From contig BRXU01000014.1 of NCBI GenBank assembly GCA_030267565.1, positions 2,206,001 through 2,270,000 of the forward strand: a DNA stretch of 64,000 nt. The letters run 5' to 3'. Each line of letters begins with the position of its first letter. Position 1 is the stretch's first letter. Positions 1-12,551 of the stretch are shown piece after piece. Under the pieces are notes generated by a model that searched no databases, was not told where the DNA came from, and saw only the letters and a list, made by a program, of their open reading frames with translations. A program made the translations under genes and the position numbers. Origin of the DNA: Pleodorina starrii. Lineage: Eukaryota > Chlorophyta > Chlorophyceae > Chlamydomonadales > Volvocaceae.

Positions 1-59
1 GCAGCCCCCGACGAGGCCGCTCCCAGCACAGCCGCACAGCTGGGCGACAGCCCACTCAC

Positions 60-3000
60 CTCACAGCGGCCGGTTCCGCCTCGGCCTCCATCGCCTCCAA
101 CTTGCCCGCTTCCACCTCCGCCTTCGCGCCGGCCACCTCTTTGCCAGCCGCCGCCGCCGCCGCATCACCTGTCTCCCCCCCTCGGCTTGCCGCCGCTGCG
201 CGGTCCCCCTCGGCGGCTCCGTCGCCGCCGCCGCCAGCCGGGCCCTCCATCTCGCCGCCCTGCTCCTCCTCCACCTCCACCTCCTCCTCGTGTTCCTCGT
301 GATGAGCGTCGAGCTCCACGGCTGCACGGCATCAGTACGACATTCGTACATCAGCGTTACTGAAGGCATGCGGCCAGCACACGCCCAAAGCGCGCCGGGC
401 CCGCGCCCGCGCACCGTTGTCTACACCCGCACACCACCCACCACACCTAAACCCGCCGAGGTCACAATGGGTTCAGTGCTCCCCCGCCGCATCCCCCAAG
501 CCCTCACCCTCGAGGGCCTCGTGGTCCTCCGCCGCTTCGTGGTCCTCCTCGCCCTCCTCCTCGCCCTGCCGCCGCCCCGCCGCCCCCGCCCCCTCCGCCG
601 CCCTGCCCGAGGCGCGCGCCTCCGCCGCACGCTGCCGCCGCTCCGAAATGCCCAGCCGCCGCGCCTGCGCCCGCATCCGCAGTCCATCCTTCTCCAGCTC
701 CAGATCAGCCAGAACGGATTCCTGGGGGAGGGGGTAAAATAAAAAAAATCGCAGCGGAGAAGGAGACGGCGTTAGCGAACAGACCCAGAGCCCAGCAGGG
801 GGAAGGGGAGCGCAAGCACGTGGACACGTGTGTGTGGTACAGGGCAAGGCAGGCGCGAGGCAGATGAGGGCGGCGGTTAAGAGACAAGAGGCGAGGTGAG
901 GGTTAAGAGCTTTGAAGCCAATCCCAACCCCACGCCCCCAGGTGGGGTTGGCTGTAACATCCAACCCACCAAGGGAGGAGAGCGAGCCGACCCAATGCCC
1001 GCTCCCCGTGGGCTGAGATGGTGGGGCGTTCGTTGCCGGCGCGTTCCGGGAGGGAGGAGGAGGAGTCGTGGCCGGCTACATGGAGGGCCAGGCGCGGCGC
1101 TTCGCGCCGTCGCTTGCACCCATGGAGAGAGCAGCGGCGCGGCGGCGCGGAAAGGAAGCGCACCTCCCACTCGGCTGGGACCATGCCCCCTCACTCAGGC
1201 CCCTGCGCCCCAAGCTCAACCCCCATCAAACCGAGGACCTCTCCGCGCCCGGTTCCGCTACCCCCCGGGCCCCCGAGGGCCCGCCCTGCGCCGCGCCGCA
1301 GCAGCGCCGCGCGCACCTCCCACTCCCGCAGCTCCTTCTCCTGCCGCTCCTTCACCGCCAGGGTGGCCGCGCAGTGCGACGCCGGCATCCAGTACACCGG
1401 CTGCGGCTGCACCGGCCCGCCGCCGCCGCCGCCGCGGCCGCCCGCCGGCATGCCGTCCGCGCGCAGGAAGGCCGCCAGCGCGCGGCGCCTCGCGACCTTC
1501 TTGGCGTACAGCAGCTCCAAAACCTGATGGGATCAGCGGGTGGGACATCCGATGGGGCATGGTGGGGCATGGGGTCATGAGGAGCGGGCAGTGCGGCGGG
1601 GTCCGGGGGGAGATGAGAAGGAATCGGCCAGGCGCGCACGGGGGACGAGGGGGCGATGGGTAATGAGGACATTGAGGAGGAGGGCGGCAGCGGACTGAGA
1701 GCCGAGGGCCGTAGCAGGGAGAGGTCGCCTGAAACAAAACATAACACGGGGGCACTCAACTCGACACCCCAGTCACCCTCCGAAACCATATCCCGACGTC
1801 TTTCTCTCCACGACACCCACGCTTGCCACGCACACGGAACACACACGCGCATACCACCTAACCCCCACACACAGGCCAACACACGCACATACACTTAACC
1901 CACACATGGCATATAATCATACGGTACCTTGATGTCGGTCGCCAGGTTGAGGTCCATCAGCGCCTCGAGCTCCTCCTGCCGCTTTCGGGACCGCTCCTCA
2001 GCCGCCTGCCGCCGCAGCCGCTCGGCCTCAGCAGCAGCCTTCTCCTCCGCCTTGCGCGCCAGCTCGGCGCGGCGCGCGGCCGCGTCGGAGGCCTGCAGGC
2101 AGCCAACGCAGGCAGGCAGGCAGGCAGGCAGTCATTGCTGATGGCGAAGGCGATGGGGTGAAATGAAAAAGACACCGCAGCGGAGGGACGGAGGCGACGT
2201 TCGCGAACGGTCGAGGCGTGGCGAGTTGATCGGCGGATAGGGGCAGTCCGGGAAGAGAGGAGGTGTGGGGCGGCTCGCGCAGCCAGCCACCTACACAACG
2301 TCGTGCCAAACGTCGTGTGTTTGAAGGAGGGGACACGGAGCCGGAGCCGGATTCGGACACGGATGCGCGTTTTTCATAGCTCCTGTATTCGCCTTCACGT
2401 TCACCCCCACCCGCCCCGAAGTACCCCAGCCACCGCCTTCTTCCCACCCGCGCCAACCCCACCCCCCACAACCCACACCCCTCAGCCCGCCAGTCCAACC
2501 CCGCCCCGCCCCTCAAACACCCCCATCCGCCCAAACCCAACTCCGTAAACCATCCGCATCCGCCAGCCCCGAAACCAAACCCCCCAGCCACCCAAACCCG
2601 CTCACTTGAAACTGCGCATCCTCCTGTCTGAACTTCTGCAGTGTACCCAGCAGGGCCCGACCCAGCAACCGCCGGGCTCGCTTGCGGCTGTCCGGGTCCT
2701 CCGCCACCGCGACGCCGCCGGCGCCGGACGCAGCCGCGTCGGCGTCAGGGCCCGCGGGACGCTTCAAGCCGCGGCCGCCATTGCCGTACCCGTGTCCGTA
2801 CCCGCGGCCACCGTCATCGCCGTGTTCCCCGCGGTGCCGTTCCTGTCGACGAGGGTGAGGGACGAGGTGGTGGTGGTGGTGGTGGTGCTGTGGGTGAATT
2901 GTGAATTGTGAGGGGACAAAAACATTTCGAGGGGTTGAGGGTTCGCAACCCGCGCGGGTTTGGCCTCGCTCCCGTCCCGTTTTATGTCACACAAGGAAGG

Positions 3001-4042
3001 GGCGCGGGGTTCGGCTCTGCAGTGCGGACCCGCGGGTCCGCTCGGCGGACGTTTGTGTCAAGCAGGCCGCGCCAGTGGGGTTGGGGATGGGGATCCAGGA
3101 TCTGGGGTCGGGCGCGATGAGCGCGTTCCTGCAGCTCCCCCGCGCGACCCAAGTCACACACGCAGGGAAGCGCCGTGGACACGCAGCTGCCAGGGCAGGC
3201 GCCGAGGAGCCGTAAAGGGTCCCGGAGCGCAGCGCACCTCCTCGCCGCCGCGGCCCCAGCCCCCCCGATCCTCTCCGAAGCCCTGCCGCCGGCCGCCGCG
3301 GTTGTACTCCCGGTCCCGCTGCCGGTCTCGTTCCGCGTCCCTTCCGTTGGCGTCCCGGCCCTCCGGATGCTGCGCCGCCTCCTCCTCCGCATCGTCCCGC
3401 TGCACGGCCCGGTCGCTGACCACCATGGAAAGCACCGCCCTGCGCCGCGGCGGCGGCGCAGCAGCGGTTGCGGTGGCGGCACCGCCGCCGTCGCGATAGC
3501 GGCCGAAATCGCCATGCTCGCGCGGTCCGCGGCCGCCCGGGCCGCCCTCGTAGCGGCCCCTGGGCGGGCCGTCGTGGAAGCCTGCCCCCGGCGGCCCACG
3601 CGGCGATGGCCCGGAGCCGAGGCGGCCGGAGGGGGGCCCCTCGCGGAAGGAGCCCGCTGCGCGGGTGCCGTCGCCGCGGAGAGGCGGCGGCGAGCCGCCG
3701 AAGCCTCTGTCCGCGCCAAAGCGGTCGTTTCCCAACGGCGGCCGCGCAGTGCCTCCCGGCGGGGCCTCCCCGGCTTTGTCGCGGCCTTGTGGCGCTGGTA
3801 CGGACGGTGGCTGGCGTGACGCCCGAACCCGCTGGCTGGCCTGTCATGTGTGAAGAGATCGATCAGGCGGGCAGCTTGGAACCGGGCGCAGGTTTAACAG
3901 AAATTGCGACGGATTCAGCTTCATGTGTCAACAGTCTAGCACATAGTGGCAGTCTAATCTTCCTGGATTTCCTCACCTCATAGCGCTGTCGCCTCAATTC
4001 TTCAAGCTCACGCTCCAGAGCCGCGGGATCGAGGGCTGCCAT
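60..4042 (-). CDS. PNN: Pinin-like (PNN/SDK/MemA domain) splicing-associated protein, 3' end beyond window
   Basis: Seven phase-consistent exons on the minus strand: 4042-3977, 3840-3238, 2842-2606, 2092-1928, 1523-1317, 721-508 and 321-60. The last ends on a strong AG|GTGAGT donor, so the gene continues past the left edge; otherwise it stops a codon later. The start is ATG at 4042-4040, giving MAALDPAALERELEELRRQR, a short helix like the N-terminus of plant pinin homologues. An RGG/Gly-rich stretch follows. The pinin core is recognisable: RRLLGRALLGTLQKFRQED (family: RRIFGLLMGTLQKFKQE), then a charged coiled coil with many AELARKAEEK-like heptads, then YAKKVARRRALAAFLRADG and PQPVYWMPASHCAATLAVK, matching the family segment around FYIPGRMCPAT. 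The C-terminal part is Glu/Ala-rich, as in animal pinin. Pinin acts in the nucleus with the exon-junction/PSAP complex; that role is inferred from homology. Family assignment is firm; the last exon junctions are less so. Confidence 0.85.
750..777 (-). repeat. Intronic repeat, CCGCTGCGG family (copy A)
   Basis: A 28-bp stretch identical to 31120-31147. Both lie in the 3' part of an intron of a minus-strand gene (pinin here, the MCUR1-like gene there), in the sense orientation, and both are followed by a pyrimidine-rich tract and the acceptor. Read in the sense direction it opens with GCTAACG, which fits a branch-point consensus. Confidence 0.7.
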
Positions 4043-4663
4043 ATTTATAAGTTGAACAGTGCAGCGGAGTAAAAAAGCGGCAAATGTAGCCCTTCAGTAC
4101 ACGCAGCCTGGTCAGGAAAGTTCTCTGGCAAGCTGATCCCGAATTACAGTGGTTTGCAACAGGACCGCATATGGGCAAGAGACAACCAGTCAAGGCTGCA
4201 CGAAAGTCGTGTGGGCCCCAACATTTTTCTGCCACCACCCGCTAGCCGTACGGTGTCGCGTTTTTCAAGGGGTGACGATAGACTTTGCCCAACGCGCGTT
4301 GCTATCGAAGATTCAATTCACTGTCGAGAAGTAGAGTAGCGTATGTGGAGTGTAATCTAAGGAGCACAAATTCGTCTTGCAAGCAAACGCCGACACCGGA
4401 AGGGTGCCGGCGCCCCTGCCGGCGTCCCTAACATAGAGAAACGGCAACACAACCATGAAGTTACTGATGCCGGTGCGTCAAAGTCTTTCGCGGGTGTCCC
4501 AACTTGAGGTGCTGCTTGCAAAAGCCGAACGTGAGCCCCGAACCAAGCTCACCGCTTTGGGCGAACAGGGAGTTTTTTCCGATAGCACTTCGTAGTTTTC
4601 GTACCCGCTAGCAACGGAGAACGAGGCAGACCTTGCTGCTTCCGATTCCCGCGATTCCGAAAC
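4043..4663. promoter_or_regulatory. Divergent intergenic region between pinin-like and F-box genes
   Basis: About 620 bp of visibly lower GC between two head-to-head start codons. No convincing ORF and no clear TATA box at a usual distance was found. It should hold both promoters and 5' UTRs. Confidence 0.5.
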
Positions 4664-7600
4664 ATGACTGGTCCGTCTTATGCACGCCGGAGCGTCGGAG
4701 ACAGCGATGGATCTATTGTCTCGCTCGATTCTTGCCAACGTTGCGTGGTCGATGGCTTGTGCGACGTTGCGGGTTATCACGCTGTCCACTGATTCCCGAT
4801 TTGCAGGCTCTCGGCGTCCACAACAGCGGGCCCGAGGGAGCCGGCCCAGACTGGTCTACGATACCGCAGCTGGTTCTGTGGTGCATCGTGCAGCACCTGG
4901 ATGATTCATCGGATATCGCGGCGCTCCGGCTCACCTGCAGAAGGTGGAGCAAAACCGTTACACAGAACTCGCAGGTACGTGACGCCGAACTGCACGCCTC
5001 TCCCATGGCACGAACATGGATCATATCATTAGATATTTATCACATCATCTTAAGGTGCAGGACAGCCCCAAGCGGCTGACCCAGTTCGAATTTCCAGTCC
5101 ACACTGCGCCGGAAGCGCTCAGGCGCCAGAGCAGCAATCTGCGCCCAGGCACAAAGCCCTCCCTGCCATCAACGAACACCGTATCACCCCCTTCCCCCGC
5201 CCCATCAGATTATCTCTGCCGCTTGCCGCAGCCTACACACCCTCCGGGGGCCCTTCACTCGGCATGCTCACAGCCCTTCCAACCCCAGCCATCCCTCCAC
5301 AACCCCACCTCCCACCACACCCCGGCCTCTCAACCACCCCCTCCCCCCCCCCACAAAACCCACATTGTTGCCCGACGACTCGGCCCGACCCACCACTCCA
5401 GGAATGGCGCGTCCGCGGCCCCGTGGCTCGATTCCACTGGGACTACCTCCGCGGCACGCTCTACACGCTGTGCCCCGTGGTGGACCGCCTCACGGTGGCC
5501 CTCAGCAACCGCGTGACGGGCGACGCGCTGGGCGCCATGTTCGCCGACCTCAACTGGTGGTCCCGGCTGCGTGAGGTGGTGCTGGTGGCGATACGGCCGC
5601 CCGGCTCGGGGCTGTTCGGGCCGGGGCTGTCGTCGGAGGCTCTCACCGGGCTGTCGTCGCTACGAGGACTCAAGGTGAGCTGCCTAGTGCGGTGCCTACA
5701 GCGGCGGTGTACTGCAGCGCCGTCGTACTGCAGCGCCGTCCACCTCCCTTGTGTGTTGTGTCCAGGGCGCCCACGCTCCGCTTGACTGGCGATTCATCGC
5801 TCGCTTACGTGGCCTGCGATCCTCTGTGGGTGTGCGGTTTCGTGTTTCGTCTTTGTTGTGGCCGCCCCCGCTCCGCCAGTCGCTTCCACTGCGGTGCATT
5901 TTACCTTCCCGCCCGCCCGCCCGCCCGCCCGCCCGCCCGCCCGCATGCCGCAGGCGCTGACGACGGAGGGCTGTGACGCGCTGATGGCGCTGCACGGCGC
6001 GCTGTGGTGGGAAGGGAGGAGGGTGTGTGGGGGGGGGTGCGGCGGTGCCGGAGTCGTAATTAAAGGCTCCGGCGGGCTGCGGTTGAGCAGCAGCATGCTC
6101 CTTCCGCCCATCTCACCGCTTCTTTACGCGACCCCCTCAAGGGAGATTTCACAAGGAAATCTTACAGACCCGCCCCCGGGGGAAGCCCCGGCTGCCCGTC
6201 CCTTGGGAGGACCTTGTAGCCCTTGCAGCTCATGGTTTTGGTGCGTTGGGGGACTGTTTAAAGATAGTAGTACTAGTATTAGTAGTTGTTGTTGTTGGTC
6301 AAAGCAACCCAATTGGAAGCGACTCAATCGCCCTCGACTTCTCCTCGCGCCCCCCTCCGTCCCCAGCTGCCCGCAGCTCACAAAGCTCGTGGTCCGCGGC
6401 CGCCGCTCGCCCCTGGGCTCCGCCTGCCGCGTCAGCAACCGCTTCCTGGAGCTTCTGACTGAGTCTCAGCTGGCCATTTCGAGCGGCCAGCCGCTGCCCA
6501 GGCGGCCCTGGCGGCGGCGCCGAAACCAGCCTGGAGCAGGCGAGGCGGACGGCGGCGGCGGCGGCGGTGGAGAGGGACCCGGTGGCGGCGGCGGCGGCGG
6601 CGACGAGGACGGGCCGGAGAGCGGCAGCCTGCCAGATCTGCAACAGCAGATTCAGAACCTGAATCCGGGGCTGGATTTACGGGAGTTACAGGATCTCTTT
6701 CGGGAGGAGGGCGATGGGGAGGGCGGCGGCAGCGGCGGCGACGGCAGCGGCGCCGCCGCGGCGGCGGCGGATGGGGAGGGGGATGTGGTCATGGCGGACG
6801 CGTCGGCGTCGACGGGGGCGGGGCGGTGGGGAAGGACGGCCGCGGCGGCGGCGGTGGCCGGCGGCGGCGACGCGGTCCAGCCGCGTGGCGGTCTGCGGCA
6901 TCTGGAACTGGATTCAGACGCACACTTGGACGACGCAAGCTCGGTGGTGAGCGTTCTTAGGGCTCCGGATTATGAGTTTGAAGTTCAGATTTCGACGGTG
7001 TATCTATTTGGGATTATGGGTTTCCACCTTTAAATTTTGGCACCCGATTTGGGCCCCATTTTGGCCCGAATTTTGGCACCTTTTATCCTCTTAACGATCC
7101 TTCTTTCCTTCGTTTTGCCACCGCGGGTGTAGGCTGTGTCTTCAGGTTGATGCAGGAACGCGTGAACACTAACGTAACCCAACAGCGGACGAGGATTCCC
7201 GTCATCCATGCTGCCTCTCTCTGCCCGCTGTCCGACCCGCACCGCGACCCACATGGCCCTTCTTCATGCGGCTGTCGTACTGATGCCGTATCCCTGCCTT
7301 CCCTGGCTTCTCAACGACGCCGGTCTCTTCAGTTACCAGCGCCCTAACCCACTCACCTCGCTTGCGCCGACCGCTTGCTGGAGATGTGAAGCGCGAAACA
7401 TGCTCCGAAACCCGACTCCCAACGTGTCCCGAAACGAGTGTGCCCTCCGAAACCCACTTTGCCCAGATGGCGCTCCTGGACGCCGGCGGCGCCAGCTCCA
7501 GCCTCTCCCTGGAGCGGCTTCAGGCGCTGCTGGCTGCGCTGCCCTCCCTGCAGCACCTGGACCTGCGCCGCGTGCCCCTGCCGGAGCCGCTGCTCCGAAA

Positions 7601-10600
7601 CCAGGTGGCGGCGCTCACGGCGCTCACGGAGTTGCGCATGGCGGTGCAGGACGGTGAGTACGACAGCTTGTACGACAGCGGGGTGGCTGGGCGTGTGTGA
7701 TGCGTGGGTGGGTGGCGTGTGTGATGCGTGGGTGGGTGGCGCGCAAGGAACTTGGTTTCGGAGGATGTCGTGCGCGATGTCGTGAATGCACACTGTAGGC
7801 ACAGCACATAGGGCAGGACCGGCGCTCGACGCAGGCCGTGAGGCTTTGCCCCGCGCCTATCCCGCGCAATGTCGGTGCTGCACGGGGTGCCTCGCCACAC
7901 TTACGTCCCGTACACATTTCGCTTTAATCCCCACCTGTGCATTTTGTTTGTGGGCTTTCCTGTTCGTTACGAAAGCCAGCCGATCCAAGCCCTGCGTCCT
8001 TTTCTGTCATGCCGTCATCTGTGTCGGTGGGTCCCGCCCACCCGGGTCCGCAGGTCGTACCCGCCCGGTGCGAGCACAGCAGCCCGGCTCCAGCGACGGC
8101 CCCCCGCAAGCCATAGACGTCTTGACCGCCCTGGCGCAGATCTGTGGGTCGACGGCGGCGCCGCCGTCGCTGTGGCATCAGCATCAGCAGTGGCAACGAC
8201 CCCACCACTATCACCCACACGCGCAGTCCAGTGCCGGCCCCAGCGGCTCGGACAGCGGCGCCGGCGGCGGAGCTGCTGACGCAGCCGCTGCGGATTGGAA
8301 CGAGCCGTCGTACGGGCCGCCGCCGGGACCCGGCCGACCTACCTTGCACCTGTACGTCAACGGCGTCACGAGCAGCACCCCTGCCGTACTCCTCAGCGCA
8401 ATGGTGCCCCTGGTTCCTCGTCTCAAGACGCTGGTCATGTCACACCGGGCGTTCACCTCCGCCCACCTTTTGTCGGTGGGCCAGCTGACGAGCCTCGACT
8501 ACCTCGCGCTGACGCTGGCGGCGCCGTCGTCGGACTCCGCCGCCGCCGACGGCGGCGGCGCCGCCGCTGCCGCGCACCCCGCCGCTACCGCCGCTGCGGC
8601 GCGGCGGCGTACCCGCATGCAGGCGGCAACGGCGATGCAGCGAGAGGCGATGCTGATGGCGGCGGCGATGCGGGTCCCGCCCCGGCGGTGCCGCCAGCAG
8701 CGGGCCGGCATATTCGGGGCCTTCCTTTCCCGCGCCGCCGCGGCTGGCAGACCGCCGCCACATCCCGACGACTTCTACCCGGACTCGGACGAGTACGACG
8801 ACGACGTCGACGCGCAGATGTACGACTCCGATGCCGCCGACGGCGGCCCTGGCGGCGAGGGGTACGGCATCGGCCTCGAGGCTCTCCAGCGGCTGACGCA
8901 GCTGAGGGAGCTTCATCTCAAGGGCCCGCAGCGACCCGTGGGTCATGCGGCGCGAGTGGCGGCGGGCCTGGCGGCGCTGGCGACGAACGAGCCGGCGCTG
9001 GCGCCGCCGGCAGGGCCTCATCGGGTGCTTCCGCCGCGACAGCTCCCCGGCGGCGCCAACGGAGGTGCGGCTGGCGCGCGGGATGGGCCGCGCGGCGGCT
9101 TAGCGGCAGCTGTGCGGTGGCCCGGGCGCGCGGCGTGGGCGCAGCCGCCGCCGCGAGCGGCGCCGCCGCCGCCGTCCCCGCCCCAGCCGCAACAAGCGCA
9201 GCCAAGAACTGCGGTTGCCGCGCGGGAGGACAGCGACGACGATCAGCAGCCCTCGTGCTTCCCAATGCCGCGGCGCCGCCAGCAGCGGGGGTCAACGGCC
9301 GCAGCACAGCAGCCGCGCCCCGCGTCAGCGGCGGCGGCAGCGCAGGATGCGGCCTCCCCGCCGTCCGGCGCCGCCATGAAGACGCCGTCAAAGACGCCGC
9401 CGCCGCCGTCCAGATCTGCATCGGCGTCGGCCGCCGCTGCCAATTCTTCCCCGACCCCCAGCGGCGCTGCGGGCCCATTCGTCAGCCACAGCGCCGGCGC
9501 TTCCGCCGCCGCGTCCGGCCCCCCTGGAGTGACGGCAGCGTCGCCGCAGCACACGTCCGCTGCCATCACCAATGGCCGAGCTGTTGGGGGCGGGAGTCAC
9601 CAAGGGCCCAAGGCACTGGCAGATGCTGCCATGAATCAAGTGCAGGGCAGCGGCGCCACGGCGGCAGCGGCGCCGCCACCGCCGCCCATGGGCGTCGGCG
9701 CTGCCGATGCGGCGCCGTCGGCGCCGCTGCCACTGCCGGGCCACTCCGACAGCCTGCCGCTGGCCTGCGCGTCTGCGCCATTCCTGCCGATCGGCGGCGG
9801 CGCTGGTGGCGGCGCCGCAGGCTCTGCGGACGAAAGCACACCGACCCGGGGGTCGCAGGCGTCGCCGCCGCCGCCGCCGTACGGCACAGCGGCGGCGATG
9901 GCGTCGTCGCCGTCGCAGTCCGCGAGCCCGGAGATGCAAGCCCTGGCGGCGGCGCTGGCCCTGGCGGCGGCGGAGTGGGACGGCCCTGACGGCGACGGCG
10001 GCGGCGGCGGCGCGGTGGAGGGCCCCGGCGAGGCCGGACTGTGGCCGATGCCGATGGGTCTCCTGCCGCCGCCGGGCATGGATGTAGCTCTGGAGATGCT
10101 GATGGGTGAGGAGGGGCTGGATGACCCGTTTTTCCTTGCGCACTGGGGTGGCGGCCGTGGCGGCGGCGGCGGCGGCGGCCGCGGCGGCGGCCGCTTCGGC
10201 GCCGGCCGCGGCGCGGGGCGCCATGGCCGCGGCGGCGGCCGGTTTGGCGCCGGCGGCGGCGCTGGCTACCCTGACGGCCCGCCGATGGCGCAGCAGCTCA
10301 TGGCGCAGCTTGCGCACAATCCCCTGTTGGCGCGACACCAGGAGCTGTTGCTGCGGCACCAACAGCTGCTGCAACAGGAGCAGCAGCAGCTGCAGCAGCA
10401 GGCGCAGCAGCTGGATCAGCAGCAGCAGGAGCAGCAGGAGGAGCTGCGGCTGGTGGAAGCGCAGCAGGCGGAGGTGGCGGAGCAGCTGCAGCGGCTTGAG
10501 GAGGAACTCATGCGGGGACACCAGGAACAACAGCAGCAGCAGCAGGAGCAACAACAGCAGGGGCAGGGGCAGGAGATGGAGACGACGCTGCAGCAGGAGC

Positions 10601-12515
10601 AGCAGCAGAAGGGACGACAGCAGCCGCCCCAGCAGCCGCAGCAGGGGGAGCAGCGGCATCCGCACCTCGCGGGGACGTCCCAGCAGGGCCCGAGCGGCGG
10701 CAGGGCCGGTGGTGGCGGCGGCGGCGGCAGCGGCGGCAGCGGCAGCCTCGGTGGTGGCGGCGCGGCGCGCGGCAGGGGCAGGGACGAGCGGACCAGCCGC
10801 GGCGGCGGCGGCGGCGGCCCGCAGGGCCCCGGCGGCAGCGGCGGCCGCGTCCGAAGCCGCGGCTGGCTTTCCAGCTGGCAGAACATGTTTGGTGCTTTAC
10901 TCGGCCACGACGGCGGCGCCGCCGCCGGCGCTGCGGATGATGGCGGCGCCGCCAGGCGGTCGGAGGCTTCCGGCGGAGAAAAGTCCACGCCGATGCAAAT
11001 GGAGGTGGAGATGGAGGCACTGTCGTCGTCGCGGCCGCACGACGCCTCAAACTCGAACGGGAAGGCGGCCGGCGGCGCAGGGCAGGCGGAAAGCCACGAC
11101 AAGATGGATCTGGATCTGGAATCGGGCCGTACAGATATGGATGTGGACAGGGACGAGCAGCACCATGTCCGCGCCGCGGCCCAGGGCCAGGGCGGGGGAG
11201 AAGAGCAGCGGCCGCCGGCGGCGGCGGGCGGGGCCGCAGCTGCCCCGGGCGGCGGCGGCAGCGGCAGTGGGGCCGCGGGCGGCGCTCAACCGGCCGCGGC
11301 GGCGGCGCCGCCTCCAGCGCAGCAACCGCCGCCGCCGCCGGCACAGCTGCTCCTCCAGGACGCCGGTGGCGGCGGCGGCGGCGGCCAGGTGCCGTACGCC
11401 GCTCAGGCCCTGGAGGACCTCGCCCGCGACCGTCAGATGCTGCGGCGCGCGGTGCTGGGGCTGCAGCGGACGGACCTGGTGGCACTCGCGACCCACGGGT
11501 CGGTCCTGGAGGCGCTGACGCTGCACTACTTCCGCATGCCGCCGAGCGTGGTGACGCAGCTGACGGCGGCGCTGCCGCGCCTGCGCCGCCTCAGCCTGCT
11601 GTGGGCCAACGACCAGGAGCAGCCGCCGAGGGCGGAGCCGTGCAGATGCTGCGGCGCGGCGGCCGCCGGAGGCGGCCGGCCATGCAGCGCCGCCGCCGCT
11701 GGCGGCGGCGGTGGCGGCGGCGGCACGTTGGAGGTTTCGGAGCTGCCGCCGCTCCTGGAGAAGCTGGAGCTGGGCGGGCCGGTGACGTTGGTGGTGACTG
11801 CGGCGGACCTGGGCGGCCCCTGCGGCAGCAACCAGGCGCCTGGGCCTGTTTGGACGCAGCTGCGGCGGCTGGTGCTGAAGAGCGGGTGAGTGAGCTGTCG
11901 TGGCGGTGGCGATGGCGGTGGCGGTGGCGGGCTGTCAGTTTCGTCACGGCCTGATACCTGGAATCCCAGCCGCACAAGGCCCGGTCCCCGCAGTCCTCAC
12001 CCGCGGTCACCGGAGCCGCTTCCACGTGCACCTACTTTCCACACCTCCTTTCCACACCCACTCCCAACCCTCCTTTCCACCCACACCTCCTTTTCTCCCC
12101 TCCTTTCGTCACCTCCTTTCCTCACCTCCTTTTCTCACCTCCCCTCCCACCCTCCTCCCCGCACCCACCGCTGCCCCCCCGCCACCCACCCACCATCCCC
12201 CGCAGCATCGGCCTGCCCCACGGCGCGCTGCCCCGCCTGCTTGAGCGCACCCCCCACCTGACCGAGCTGCAGCTGCTGCGGCCGCGAGGACTGCAGCCTC
12301 ACGACCTGGCTGCTCTGGAGGGACTGGACCGCCTGAGGTGCCTGGTGAGTGGCGTGTGATGTGGAAAACAGCGTGTTGAGGAACGCAGCGTGATGTGGAA
12401 AACAGCGCAGCGGAGGGACGGGGTTGGGGCACATCGGCCCCCTGCGGGACGGAGGGGCACGCCAAGCCACGACATGCTGGGTCATGCCGTGCCCCTCGGC
12501 CACTCTCGCCAGACT

Positions 12516-12551
<36 letters not shown>

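Noticed and set aside
8295..11518. Long plus-strand frames of Arg/Ala/Ser runs within the F-box gene
   Set aside because: Shadow frames of the 3.8-kb LRR exon, which carries recognisable LRR motifs in another frame.
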